Part shown: one piece after another, positions 54,057 through 62,153 of the stretch
How the letters are laid out: each line of letters opens with the position of its first letter
How positions within the stretch are numbered: the stretch's first letter is position 1
Assembly (NCBI GenBank): GCA_001899085.1
Contig: MKVB01000003.1
Coordinates: forward strand, 266,079-330,078
DNA from: Devosia sp. 66-14
GTDB taxonomy: Bacteria; Pseudomonadota; Alphaproteobacteria; Rhizobiales; Devosiaceae
Reading direction: 5' to 3'
Length of the DNA stretch: 64,000 nucleotides
Notes under the pieces: generated by a model
What the model saw: only the letters and a program-made list of their open reading frames with translations
Databases searched by the model: none
What the model was told of the DNA's origin: nothing
Translations under genes and position numbers: made by a program

Positions 54057-55439
54057 ATGAAAGCCGTACTGACCGCACTCGCCGCCACCCTGCTGCCATC
54101 AGCTGCCCTGGCGGAAGGCCCGGCCAATCCCAGCAGCGCGGCGATCGAACAGATCCTGGTCGAGCGCATCGATACGGCCGAGCAGAATGTCGGCATCGCC
54201 GTCGCGGTGATCGAAGACGGCGTGCCGCGCTTCGTCTCCCATGGCCATCCGGCACTCGGCGATGACCGGCAGATCAACGAACATACGGTGTTCGAGATCG
54301 GTTCGGTCACCAAGCTGTTCACCAATGTGCTGCTCGCCGAGCAGGTGCTGGCCGGCAAGATCGACCTCGATGCGCCGATCGTGAACTACCTGCCCCAGGG
54401 CACGGTGCTGCCCGAGCGCGGCGGCCGGCAGATCACTGCCTTCGACCTCGTGACGCATTCCTCGGGCCTGCCGCCGGTACCGCCAGATCTCGGCGCCGGC
54501 AATCCCGCCAATCCCTATGCCGGGTATGGCGCCCAAGCGCTCCGGGCATTCCTCGCGAGCTACCAGCTGCCGCGCGATATCGGCACGGAGTTCGAATACT
54601 CCAATATCGGCCTGGCGCTGGTGGTGCAGGCGGTCGAGCAGGTCAGCGGCAAGGCCTATGCGAGCCTGCTCGAGGAACGGATCTTCAAGCCGCTGGGGAT
54701 GACCGAGACGGCGTTGACCACGACGCCCGAGCTCAGGGAGCGGCTGGCGAGCGGCCACGACGCGGCGCGCACCCCGACCAGCAACTGGGATCTCGATGTC
54801 TTTGCCGGGGCGGGCGCCCTGCGCTCGACGGTCGCCGATATCAGCAAGTTCATCGCCGCGGCGAGCGGGGCCGTCGCCTCGCCGCTCGATCCGGCGTTCG
54901 CGCTCATGCTCGCGCGCACCCGCCCGTCCGATCCGAGCGGCGGCAAGGTGGGGATGGGCTGGTTCACGCTGACCCACCCCAAGGGCGAGATCGTCTGGCA
55001 CAACGGCATGACCGGCGGCTACAACGCCTTTGCCGGCTATGATCGGCAGAGCCGCAAGGGCGTGGTGGTGCTGTCCAACATGGCGAGCACAGTGGGGATC
55101 GAGGATATCGGCTTCCATATCCTTGCCGAGAACCTGCCGCTCGCGGCGCTGCCAAAGCTGCGGCAGGCAGCGGAAATCGATCCGGCGCTGCTCGATCGCT
55201 ATGTCGGGAAATATGCGCTGACCCCGGCCTTCGTGCTGGAGGTGACGCGCGAAGGCGATGGGCTGTTCGTGCAGGCCACCGGACAGGAGAAGCTGCCGGT
55301 GTTCGCCGAGAACGAGACGACATTCTTCTACAAGGTGGTCGACGCGCAGCTCAGCTTTACGCTCGGCGCCGACGGCAAGGCGGCAAGCGTGACGCTGCAC
55401 CAGGGCGGCTACAGCCAGCCGGGCCAACGGATCGAGTGA
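54057..55439 (+). CDS. Secreted serine hydrolase (class C beta-lactamase/EstB-like)
   Basis: A 460-residue serine hydrolase. The ATG at 54057 follows GGAGG and starts a signal peptide (KAVLTALAATLLPSAALA). The catalytic S83-x-x-K86 lies in EIGSVTKLFTN, the Tyr motif is YSNIG, and HNGMTGGY replaces the KTG box. A smaller C-terminal beta domain (DPALLDRYVGKYALTPAF) is attached. It may be a penicillin-binding-protein-like peptidase or esterase rather than a true AmpC. Confidence 0.85.
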   Translation: MKAVLTALAATLLPSAALAEGPANPSSAAIEQILVERIDTAEQNVGIAVAVIEDGVPRFVSHGHPALGDDRQINEHTVFEIGSVTKLFTNVLLAEQVLAGKIDLDAPIVNYLPQGTVLPERGGRQITAFDLVTHSSGLPPVPPDLGAGNPANPYAGYGAQALRAFLASYQLPRDIGTEFEYSNIGLALVVQAVEQVSGKAYASLLEERIFKPLGMTETALTTTPELRERLASGHDAARTPTSNWDLDVFAGAGALRSTVADISKFIAAASGAVASPLDPAFALMLARTRPSDPSGGKVGMGWFTLTHPKGEIVWHNGMTGGYNAFAGYDRQSRKGVVVLSNMASTVGIEDIGFHILAENLPLAALPKLRQAAEIDPALLDRYVGKYALTPAFVLEVTREGDGLFVQATGQEKLPVFAENETTFFYKVVDAQLSFTLGADGKAASVTLHQGGYSQPGQRIE

Positions 55440-55517
55440 GCCCTTCATTTCGGCGGCATCGGCTTGCGGACCGGAGCCGCCGGGCCCAGTCTTCCCCGGT
55501 TCAGGTGGAGGATGGTG

Positions 55518-55709
55518 ATGAAGATCTTCGGAACGATCGTCGGCGTGGTGCTGGTGCTGCTGGGCGGGCTCTGGACCTTGCAGGGCTCGAACATGCTGGC
55601 CGGCAGCGCCATGTCAGGGCAATCGCAATGGCTCTATATCGGGCTCATCGTGGTTGCCGTCGGGCTCGTGGTGTTGTGGTGGTTCACCTTGCGGCGCCGG
55701 ATGCGATAG
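55518..55709 (+). CDS. Small two-helix membrane protein
   Basis: A 63-residue protein with two hydrophobic segments, IFGTIVGVVLVLLGGLWTLQ and WLYIGLIVVAVGLVVLWWF, separated by a short polar loop, and a basic tail (RRRMR). The ATG at 55518 is six bases after GGTGGAGG, whereas the ATG at 55512 would be too close. Such small proteins are frequent in Rhizobiales but have no known role. It follows the serine hydrolase by 79 bp. Confidence 0.7.
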   Translation: MKIFGTIVGVVLVLLGGLWTLQGSNMLAGSAMSGQSQWLYIGLIVVAVGLVVLWWFTLRRRMR

Positions 55710-55716
55710 GCACCCC

Positions 55717-55745
55717 TTGAAACCGTGAAACCGGGTTCACATATA
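55717..55745 (+). promoter_or_regulatory. Promoter of the candidate small RNA
   Basis: TTGAAA (55717-55722) and CATATA (55740-55745) are separated by 17 bp, directly upstream of a terminator-ended non-coding segment. Confidence 0.5.
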
Positions 55746-55750
55746 TCGGT

Positions 55751-55842
55751 CAACGGTTGGATCGGGGCGCTGTCCCTCCCGGCGACTTGGTCCCAGCCAA
55801 TGAAAGGCGCTCCCCTAACGGGTTGAGCGCCTTTCTCTTTTT
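55751..55842 (+). ncRNA. Candidate small RNA or attenuator leader before the CPT-like gene
   Basis: A promoter-like TTGAAA-N17-CATATA is followed by about 90 bp without an ORF, ending in a strong rho-independent terminator (55803-55842). The segment includes GTCCCTCCCGGCGACTTGG, whose CCCTCCC could pair with Shine-Dalgarno sequences. Because the terminator lies just 20 bp upstream of the next ATG, it could instead be a conditional attenuator of that gene. No known riboswitch class is recognised. Confidence 0.4.
55803..55842 (+). terminator. Rho-independent terminator or attenuator upstream of the CPT-like gene
   Basis: Perfect arms AAAGGCGCTC / GAGCGCCTTT with a 12-base loop are followed by CTCTTTTT. 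Confidence 0.8.
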
Positions 55843-55862
55843 CAACGCATGCGAGGGCAGCA

Positions 55863-56468
55863 ATGAGCGGGCGGATCGTCATTCTCAATGGTACGCCGCG
55901 GGCGGGAAAGAGCTCGATCGCCGAGGCCGTGGTGGCCCGGCTGCCGGGGCGATGGGTGAGCATCGGCGTCGACCGGATGAACGCCGCGTTGCCCAAGGAC
56001 CTGTTGCCGGGGATCGGACTGCGGCCCGGCGGCGAGCGGCCGGACCTCGAGCCGGCGGTGGTGCGGCTCTATGGCGAGCTCTACGGCGAGATCGCCGAAC
56101 GGGCCGGCGCCGGCGAGGATGTGGTGGTCGATGTCGGACACCATGACTGGTACTCGCGGCCGCTCGGGATCCTGGCGGCTTCGGCGCGACGTCTCCACGG
56201 CCTGCCGGTGCTGTTCGTCGGCGTGCGTTGCCCGATCGAGGTGATCATGGCGCGGCGCAATGCCGACGCGCAGGGTGGGTTCTACGTCGGGGGCGACGGG
56301 GTGCCGGAACCGGTGCAGCGCTGGCAGCAGGCGGTGCACCAACCGGGGATCTATGACCTCGAGGTCGACAGCTCGGTGATGACGCCGCAACAGAGCGCCG
56401 AGGCGATTGCCGCGGCGCTCGCTGCGCCGCCGCGGCCAAGCGCATTCGAGCGGCTGGCTCAGGGGTAG
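55863..56468 (+). CDS. Chloramphenicol phosphotransferase-like kinase (CPT family)
   Basis: A 201-residue P-loop kinase-fold protein. RIVILNGTPRAGKSSIAEAV is the CPT-type Walker A. VDVGHHDWYSRPLGILAAS and VGVRCPIEVIMARRNADAQG are family motifs. Streptomyces CPT phosphorylates chloramphenicol; substrates of other members are mostly unknown. The ATG at 55863 follows GAGGGCAGCA. A terminator hairpin sits immediately upstream. Its end overlaps the convergent SMP-30 gene by 10 bp. Confidence 0.85.
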   Translation: MSGRIVILNGTPRAGKSSIAEAVVARLPGRWVSIGVDRMNAALPKDLLPGIGLRPGGERPDLEPAVVRLYGELYGEIAERAGAGEDVVVDVGHHDWYSRPLGILAASARRLHGLPVLFVGVRCPIEVIMARRNADAQGGFYVGGDGVPEPVQRWQQAVHQPGIYDLEVDSSVMTPQQSAEAIAAALAAPPRPSAFERLAQG

Positions 56469-57292
56469 CCGGCGTGCGGGACGGCGACGCGGGTGCTGAA
56501 CACGCGACCGGTAGGGCTGCTGATGTCGACGCTGCCGGTCCACTCGTTGGCGACCATGTAGAGCGTCCTGCCGTCGCGGCCGCCCAGCATCACGGCGAAG
56601 CACATGCGGTCGAGCTCGAACTTTTCGACGATCTCGCCGCCATCGCGGATGCGCAGCACGGTGGGGCCGGTGGAGGTCCAGATGGCGCCTTCGGCATCGG
56701 CGCAGATGCCGTCATTACCGTATTGCCCGACATTGGCCCAGAGCCGGCGGTTGGAGAGGCTGCCGTCTTCTCCGATGTCGAAGGCAGTGAGGTTGCCGTT
56801 GAACGATTCGGCGCAGACCAGCGTCTTGCCGTCGGCGAGGATCGCCATGCCATTGGGGAAGGCGAGGCCTTCGGCGACCTTGCGGCTGCTGCCGTCGGGC
56901 GACACCAGGGCGATGAAGCCGGGGCGGAACTCGCCGCCCGGAAAGTCGAAATCGACATTGTTGACGTAGATATGGCCACTGGGGTGGACGGTGATCTCGT
57001 TGCAGCCGCGCTCCGACAGACCGGAGAGGTCGGCGAAGCGGGCAAAGCTGCCGTCCGGCTGGCGCAGCTTCAGTTCGTTGTCGGCGGCGTGCACCAGCAG
57101 CATCCGGCCATCGGGCAGCCAGTCGAACGAGAATGGGAGCGAGGCCACTTCCGCCTCGATGGCTGAGCGGCCATCGGTGTCGATGCTGTAGAGCTTCTGG
57201 CCGACCCAGTCGGCGAACCAGAGCTTGTTATCATGCCAGCGCGGGCACTCCCCGAGCAGGATTCCATCCATCAGCTGGGTGATCTCGGTCAT
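56459..57292 (-). CDS. SMP-30/gluconolactonase-family protein
   Basis: A 277-residue six-bladed beta-propeller lactonase. The ATG at 57292 gives MTEITQLMDGILLGECPRWH. The metal Glu is in GECPRWHDNKLWFADW, and the metal Asn/Asp in FPNGMAILADGKTLVCAES and YGNDGICADAEGAIW. It likely hydrolyses a sugar or other lactone. A perfect inverted repeat overlaps its upstream region (57307-57325). It is convergent with the CPT-like gene. Confidence 0.9.
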   Translation of the reverse strand: MTEITQLMDGILLGECPRWHDNKLWFADWVGQKLYSIDTDGRSAIEAEVASLPFSFDWLPDGRMLLVHAADNELKLRQPDGSFARFADLSGLSERGCNEITVHPSGHIYVNNVDFDFPGGEFRPGFIALVSPDGSSRKVAEGLAFPNGMAILADGKTLVCAESFNGNLTAFDIGEDGSLSNRRLWANVGQYGNDGICADAEGAIWTSTGPTVLRIRDGGEIVEKFELDRMCFAVMLGGRDGRTLYMVANEWTGSVDISSPTGRVFSTRVAVPHAGYP

Positions 57293-57306
57293 CGCTAAAA
57301 CTCCCT

Positions 57307-57325
57307 CATTGTTCTCAAAACAATG
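57307..57325. promoter_or_regulatory. Inverted-repeat operator upstream of the SMP-30 gene
   Basis: CATTGTT-CTCAA-AACAATG is a perfect 7-bp-arm dyad 15 bp upstream of the start codon. It resembles IclR- or GntR-type operators of sugar-acid genes; the regulator is not in the window. Confidence 0.5.
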
Positions 57326-57356
57326 TCGGGCGGGGCGCGGCCATTTCGACAGTGGC

Positions 57357-57395
57357 ACAAAAGAAATCGGGCGCCGGAGGGTGTCCGGCGCCCGA
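57357..57395 (-). terminator. Rho-independent terminator of the MFS gene
   Basis: Perfect 12-bp arms TCGGGCGCCGGA / TCCGGCGCCCGA with a 5-base loop are followed on the minus strand by TTTCTTTTG. Confidence 0.85.
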
Positions 57396-57404
57396 GGCAG
57401 TCAG

Positions 57405-57420
57405 TGATTCACGTGAAGCA
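57405..57420. promoter_or_regulatory. parS-like site downstream of the MFS gene (degenerate)
   Basis: TGATTCACGTGAAGCA has two mismatches to TGTTTCACGTGAAACA. It lies 48 kb from parB and beyond the main cluster. Confidence 0.35.
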
Positions 57421-57428
57421 TTAGCAGG

Positions 57429-58916
57429 TTAGTGCCCGCCCATGCCCGCCATTTCGGGGTTCGCCGGCGGCTTCTTGACGAAGAAGGCTGCGACGATGGC
57501 GAACAGCGAGATGATCGCCCCGGTCATGAAACCGGTGCGGATGCCGGCGGCCAGCGCGCTCACCGGCTCGGTGCCGGCTGCCGTCAGCGCCGCCGACTGG
57601 ATGGTCATCAGCGCGATGAACAGCGCCACGCCGGCCGCACCCGCCACCTGCTGGACCGAACCGAGAATGGCCGAGCCATGCGAGTAGAGCTGCATCGGCA
57701 GCGAGCTCAGCGAGGCGGTGAACAGCGGCGTGAACATGATGGCGAGGCCGATGCAGAGCGCGATATGGCCGGCGAGGATCACCCAGATCGAGGTGTTCTG
57801 ATCGACCAAAGTGAGGCCCCAGAGCACGGCGCTGACGACGATCGAGCCCGGCACGAGCAGGCGCGTGGTGCCCCACTTGTCGTAGAGCCGGCCAACGATC
57901 GGGCCGAGCAGGCCCATCATCAGGCTGCCCGGCAGCAGCATCATGCCGATCTGCAGCGGATCGAGCTTGATGACGTTCTGCAGGAACAGCGGCAACAGGA
58001 TGATGACGCCGAACAGCGCCATCATGGCGATCGCCATCATCACCACCGACAGGGTGTAGTTAGTGATGGCAAAGGTGCGCAGGTCGAGCAGCGCCCTGTC
58101 CTGCAGCGTCAGCTGGCGCCAGACGAACAGCACCATGGTGACGAGGCCGACACCGAGCGGAATCCACGGCGACATGCCGTGCTCGCCGGCGGCAGACGCC
58201 GCTTCGCCAAAGCTCGACAGGCCATAGACGATGCCGCCGAAGGCCAGCACCGACAGGACGACCGAGATCAGGTCGAGCGGGGTCGAGCGCGGGGTCGAGA
58301 CGTTCTTCATCCGCCAGGCGCCGAGCGCCAGTGCGGCCAAAGCGATCGGCAGCACCAGGATGAACATGAAGCGCCAGTCGAAATGGGTGAGGATGAAACC
58401 ACCGATGGTCGGGCCGATGGCGGGCGCCACCGACATGACGATCGAGATGTTGCCCATGGTCTTGCCGCGCGATTCGGGCGGCACCAGCGTCATCACCGTG
58501 GTCATCAGCAGCGGCATCATGATGGCGGTGCCGACGGCCTGGATGACGCGGCCGAACACCAGGAGCTCGAGTCCCGGCGAAACGGCGCAGATCAGCGTGC
58601 CGACCGAGAAGATCGCCATGGCGAGCATGTAGATCGGCCGGGTGTTGATGCGCTGCAAGAGGAAGCCGGTGATCGGAATCACCACGGCCATGGTGAGCAG
58701 GAACGCCGTGGTCAGCCACTGCGCCGCGCTGGCGGTGACGCCCAGGTCGGTCATCAGCGGCTGGATCGCCACGCTCATGATGGTTTCGTTGAGAAACACC
58801 ACGAAGGTGGAGACGAGCAGCAGCGCGATCACCAGCCGGTTGCGCGCCGCGGTGGAGGAATCGACCGGCGCGGCAGCGGCAGTCGACGGCATGTCGGTCA
58901 TCGTTTCGGAGGTCAT
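57429..58916 (-). CDS. MFS multidrug exporter, DHA2 (EmrB/QacA) type
   Basis: A 495-residue, 14-helix proton antiporter. The antiporter motif C (VMSVAPAIGPTIGGFIL) and motif A-like GFLLQRINTRPIYMLAMA are visible. The first helix carries FLNETIMSVAIQPLM. The C-terminus is His/Met-rich (MAGMGGH). It starts within the stop of an upstream 43-codon ORF, so translation is coupled. No membrane-fusion partner is adjacent. Substrates are unknown. Confidence 0.92.
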   Translation of the reverse strand: MTSETMTDMPSTAAAAPVDSSTAARNRLVIALLLVSTFVVFLNETIMSVAIQPLMTDLGVTASAAQWLTTAFLLTMAVVIPITGFLLQRINTRPIYMLAMAIFSVGTLICAVSPGLELLVFGRVIQAVGTAIMMPLLMTTVMTLVPPESRGKTMGNISIVMSVAPAIGPTIGGFILTHFDWRFMFILVLPIALAALALGAWRMKNVSTPRSTPLDLISVVLSVLAFGGIVYGLSSFGEAASAAGEHGMSPWIPLGVGLVTMVLFVWRQLTLQDRALLDLRTFAITNYTLSVVMMAIAMMALFGVIILLPLFLQNVIKLDPLQIGMMLLPGSLMMGLLGPIVGRLYDKWGTTRLLVPGSIVVSAVLWGLTLVDQNTSIWVILAGHIALCIGLAIMFTPLFTASLSSLPMQLYSHGSAILGSVQQVAGAAGVALFIALMTIQSAALTAAGTEPVSALAAGIRTGFMTGAIISLFAIVAAFFVKKPPANPEMAGMGGH

Positions 58917-59044
58917 TTGCGGCCTGCCTTGCGGTGGAAGGGTTCAAAAACGGGGTGCGTCAATGGCACGGACGGGGTGGCGGTGGCCAGCCCGCGGGGC
59001 GCATAGCGCCCCTGCAACGGGGCGGCAATTACCGGCGGGGTCAT
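58913..59044 (-). CDS. 43-residue leader ORF coupled to the MFS exporter
   Basis: The ORF has a strong CAGGAGA ribosome-binding site, starts MTPPVIAAPLQGRYAPRGL and stops in the ATGA overlapping the exporter start. The exporter lacks a good ribosome-binding site of its own. The peptide is Pro/Ala/Thr-rich and ends HRKAGRK. It is probably a regulatory leader whose translation sets exporter expression, possibly in response to antibiotics that stall ribosomes, but that is inference. Confidence 0.55.
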   Translation of the reverse strand: MTPPVIAAPLQGRYAPRGLATATPSVPLTHPVFEPFHRKAGRK

Positions 59045-59299
59045 CGAGAAATCTCCTGAGCTGTCACCGATACGACGAGCGACCGGTGGCGAAATCGACA
59101 GCGTTCGCCGCAAAAATAGTTAAGCGGCGGATTAAGCGTTGATGAGGTGAAAGTCAATGTCGGGGCGCGACGAGGGACCAGATCGTCAGCGCGCATGGCG
59201 GTGGTGTTAGCGCAAGGTGGGGGGCTTGAAGCAAGCCCCTTGTGACCCATATGTAGAAACTGAGGCGTTGCGCTATGTGGGTGCTGGCCGGACAATTTC

Positions 59300-59328
59300 A
59301 AAGGGCTGGAGCGGTGCTCCGGCCCTTT
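59300..59328. other. Strong hairpin in the MFS leader-sigma factor gap
   Basis: AAAGGGCTGGAGC / GCTCCGGCCCTTT is a 13-bp stem (one wobble) with a 3-base loop. Upstream at 59221-59239 GGGGCTTG-AAG-CAAGCCCC is a second hairpin. No proper U-run follows either. They may be bidirectional terminators or part of a small transcript. The rest of 59045-59395 has no gene. Confidence 0.45.
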
Positions 59329-59346
59329 GTCGCTTATGCTGGTTTG

Positions 59347-59372
59347 GGAACCTTTTCCGCCGAACAGTCGTC
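59347..59372 (+). promoter_or_regulatory. ECF-type promoter of the sigma gene
   Basis: GGAAC-N17-CGTC closely matches the alphaproteobacterial general-stress/ECF promoter consensus GGAAC-N16/17-CGTT. It lies 24 bp upstream of the sigma factor start, so either EcfG control or autoregulation is likely. Confidence 0.55.
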
Positions 59373-59395
59373 CAACCGGGCGACGGAGGATGGCG

Positions 59396-60091
59396 ATGCC
59401 GACAGCACTGAGACCCCGAAGGGAACTGGCCGGCCTCGGCGAGGCGGAACTGGTGGAGCTGGCGCGGCAAGGCAACGAGACCGCCATTCGCCTGCTGATC
59501 GAGCGCAACAACCAGCGGCTGTTCCGCGCCGCGCGCAGCGTGCTGCGCAATGACGGCGAAGCCGAAGACGTGGTGCAGCAGACCTATGTAAAGGCCTTCA
59601 CCGCACTCGCGAGCTTTCGCGGCGAGGCGAGCTTTTCCACCTGGCTGACCCGAATCGCCCTCAACGAAGCAGTGTCGCGGCTCAGGCGCCGCAAGGCCAG
59701 CAGCGAACTCGAAGCGCTCGACCAGGCGGTGAGCGCCGACGCCGGCCTGGTCTCGCTGTTCCCGCTGTCGCTCGCCCCACTCCCCGCCGAAATGGAGGCC
59801 GCCCGATCGGAAATGCGCCAACTGCTGGAAGCGGCCATCGACGACCTGCCCGAGGGGTTTCGCACCGTGTTCGTGCTGCGCGACGTCGAAGGGCTCAGCA
59901 CCGAGGAAACGGCCGAGCATCTGAAGCTGAAACCCGAGACGGTGAAAACCCGCCTGCACCGGGCCCGACGCATGCTGCGGCTGGTGCTGGAGCAGCAGTT
60001 GCGCGGCTCGTTCGCCGAGCTCTATCCGTTCGACGGGGCACGTTGCGCCAACATGGCAGATCGGGTGATGGCGGCTTTGCGCGGGGTTTAG
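59396..60091 (+). CDS. RNA polymerase sigma factor, ECF type
   Basis: A 231-residue sigma factor. Region 2 is LLIERNNQRLFRAARSVLRN, DGEAEDVVQQTYVKAF, FRGEASFSTWLTRIALNEAV. Region 4 is AAIDDLPEGFRTVFVLRDVE followed by GLSTEETAEHLKLKPETVKT. The ATG at 59396 is six bases after GGAGG and is preferred to 59390. The tail after region 4 (SFAELYPFDGARCANMADR) is longer than in minimal ECF proteins. No anti-sigma gene is adjacent. Confidence 0.88.
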   Translation: MPTALRPRRELAGLGEAELVELARQGNETAIRLLIERNNQRLFRAARSVLRNDGEAEDVVQQTYVKAFTALASFRGEASFSTWLTRIALNEAVSRLRRRKASSELEALDQAVSADAGLVSLFPLSLAPLPAEMEAARSEMRQLLEAAIDDLPEGFRTVFVLRDVEGLSTEETAEHLKLKPETVKTRLHRARRMLRLVLEQQLRGSFAELYPFDGARCANMADRVMAALRGV

Positions 60092-60207
60092 ACTTTGATC
60101 TCCGGTCGTCCCATTGGCATTGATCATCCCCACTCGGGGGTGGATGGGGTAACTCAGGGTGCCCCAAGCTACAGTCACCGGCCTCGCACGCTGTGGTGGC
60201 GGCACTC

Positions 60208-61359
60208 CTACTGCGAAATGCTGTTCCAGGCGCCATACAGCGTCGAGTGCAGCAGTTGCACCGTCTCGCCGGCACGATAGACCACCAGCTGCTGCTCGGG
60301 CAGCAGGTAGAGCACCTGGCCGCCCTGACCCATGAAATAGCTGAACGGCCCCTGCAGCGCCTCACCGGCGCGGTCGAGCACGTTCTGGCGGACATGCTGT
60401 CCATAGTGGTCGGGCAGGCGCTCGGCGTAGGTCACGTCGAGGCCGAGGAACTCCCGCCACAGCGGAATGGGCAGGAACGGCGCCTCCGGAGTCCCGTTCT
60501 CGACGAGGTATTGGCCGACGCGGATCCAGTCGCGCGCCGTGGCGTAGATGCAGCAATAGGCCGAGACCGGACTGCCGGCTGCGGGTTGCCGCCAGGCGGC
60601 GGTCGTGGCGCCGGCCGGGCGCCAGAGCTTTTCGGAGAGCAGGTCCTCGAGTCGGCGCTGATAAGTGGTTTCGAGCACCTCGCCCAAAAGTGCCGTGTTG
60701 ACGTTCTGGTAGCTGAAGGCGGGCGCCGTACCTGTATCGGAGATGAGCCCGCCTTCGATGGCGCCGAGCCCAAGGAAATGCAGCCGGGCCAGCGGGCCGA
60801 ACGGGTTGGCGGAGGTGTCGACGGTCTTGTCGCCGCTCACCGCACCGGCCTTGCCTTCGCCGCGGTCGAAAGCAATGCCGCTGCGCATCAGCAGCAGCGA
60901 GCGCAGGGTGACGCCGGCAAGGCCACGGTCGTCGGGCAGCAGCTCGCCGAGCGTCTGATCGAGATTGGTGAGCTTGCCTTCGGCCAGTGCCCTATAGACC
61001 AGGGCGCCGACCAGGCTCTTGGCCATGGAGAACGAGTTGAAGCGGGTTTGAGCATCGGCACCGGGCGCATAGCGCTCGAGTTCGAGCCGGCCGGCGTGGG
61101 CCACGAGGAGGGCCTTGCCGCCCTTGTCGCTGAATGCTGCCGCGAGATCGGGCGACAGCGGCCGGGAGGTGGCGGCTTCGACGATACGGAGGTCGCGTGG
61201 CGTCTCTGCCCCTTCGATCGTGGCGAAGTGGCCAGGGGCCGGCCAGGTGAGCGGCGGCACGCCCTCGGCAACCAGCTGCGGCAGGTAGGGCGCATAGGCC
61301 AAGGTGGCCGTCACGGCACCTGCCAGCACGAGCGCCAAAACGATCAGCAGTCTGCGCAC
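60208..61359 (-). CDS. Membrane-anchored serine hydrolase (class C beta-lactamase-like)
   Basis: A 383-residue serine hydrolase. The GTG at 61359 follows GGGGGGA. An uncleaved-looking N-terminal helix (RRLLIVLALVLAGAVTATLA) anchors it to the periplasmic face. The catalytic S111-x-x-K114 is in FNSFSMAKSLVG, the Tyr motif is FSYQNVNTALL, and HSTLYGAWNSIS forms the end. It is related to 6-aminohexanoate-dimer-hydrolase-like esterases. It is divergent from the reductase gene. Confidence 0.83.
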   Translation of the reverse strand: MRRLLIVLALVLAGAVTATLAYAPYLPQLVAEGVPPLTWPAPGHFATIEGAETPRDLRIVEAATSRPLSPDLAAAFSDKGGKALLVAHAGRLELERYAPGADAQTRFNSFSMAKSLVGALVYRALAEGKLTNLDQTLGELLPDDRGLAGVTLRSLLLMRSGIAFDRGEGKAGAVSGDKTVDTSANPFGPLARLHFLGLGAIEGGLISDTGTAPAFSYQNVNTALLGEVLETTYQRRLEDLLSEKLWRPAGATTAAWRQPAAGSPVSAYCCIYATARDWIRVGQYLVENGTPEAPFLPIPLWREFLGLDVTYAERLPDHYGQHVRQNVLDRAGEALQGPFSYFMGQGGQVLYLLPEQQLVVYRAGETVQLLHSTLYGAWNSISQ

Positions 61360-61457
61360 CGAAATCCCCCCAGAACCCGGTCCAGATGGCTCGCAGGCAC
61401 GGATGGCGGAAATGCGGCTGTAGCGCATCGCTTGACAGGGCGAGCGACATCTCGTAT

Positions 61458-61492
61458 TCAACAACTATGTTGATTAACAATCCTGTTGATTA
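61458..61492. promoter_or_regulatory. Operator-like repeats upstream of the reductase gene
   Basis: TCAACA-ACTA-TGTTGA (61458-61473) is a perfect dyad. TGTTGATTA occurs twice in direct repeat (61468-61476 and 61484-61492) 16 bp apart. They lie just upstream of the start at 61508, so repression is likely. The regulator is not adjacent. Confidence 0.5.
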
Positions 61493-61507
61493 CGTAGGAG
61501 ATGACGG

Positions 61508-62074
61508 ATGAACAAGCTCATCAGCACGCATTGGATCAGCCTCGACGGCTTCATCGCCGGACCGATGGGCGAGATGGACTGGATCCGCGGTGACGACCAG
61601 CTGTCGAGTTACGAAATCGGGCTGGTTAACGGCGCCAGCAGCCTGTTGCTCGGTAAGGGCACGTATCAGGATTTCGCGCAGTACTGGCCGACCGTTCCAG
61701 CCAACCCCAATGCGGCGGCGTGGGAAAAGACCTATGCCAAACGGATCAACGCGCTCTACAAGGTGGTGATCTCGCACAACCTGCAGGCGGCGAACTGGCC
61801 GACCTCGGAGCTGTGGCGCGAGCTCGATGCCGAGAAGGTCAACGCGTTCAAAGCGCGGGCGGGTGGCGACATCCTCACCTATGGCAGCGCCACGATCGTC
61901 CAGCAGCTCACCAATCTCGGCCTCGTCGACGAGTATCACTGGCTGATCCACCCGATCGTCCTAGGCAAGGGCCGGCGGCTGCTCGACAACCTGGAGCAGC
62001 GCTTCGATATCGAGCTGATCGACAGCGAAAGGTTCAACAGCGGGGTGATGAAGCTGATCTATCGCAAGGTTTGA
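61508..62074 (+). CDS. Dihydrofolate reductase-like (RibD C-terminal family) protein
   Basis: A 188-residue NADPH-dependent reductase-fold protein: STHWISLDGFIAGPMGEMDW, SSLLLGKGTYQDFAQYWP and GGDILTYGSATIVQQLTNLG are typical of the YyaP/YwjB RibD-C group. DEYHWLIHPIVLGKGRRLL is the conserved C-terminal segment. The substrate is unknown. The ATG at 61508 follows TAGGAG. Operator-like repeats precede it. Confidence 0.9.
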   Translation: MNKLISTHWISLDGFIAGPMGEMDWIRGDDQLSSYEIGLVNGASSLLLGKGTYQDFAQYWPTVPANPNAAAWEKTYAKRINALYKVVISHNLQAANWPTSELWRELDAEKVNAFKARAGGDILTYGSATIVQQLTNLGLVDEYHWLIHPIVLGKGRRLLDNLEQRFDIELIDSERFNSGVMKLIYRKV

Positions 62075-62153
62075 CAGGCTTACGGATCAAGCATTCACCC
62101 GGGATGACACCCGGTGGGTGGGCCAGGCCGAGCTCAACCACAATGCCCAAGCC

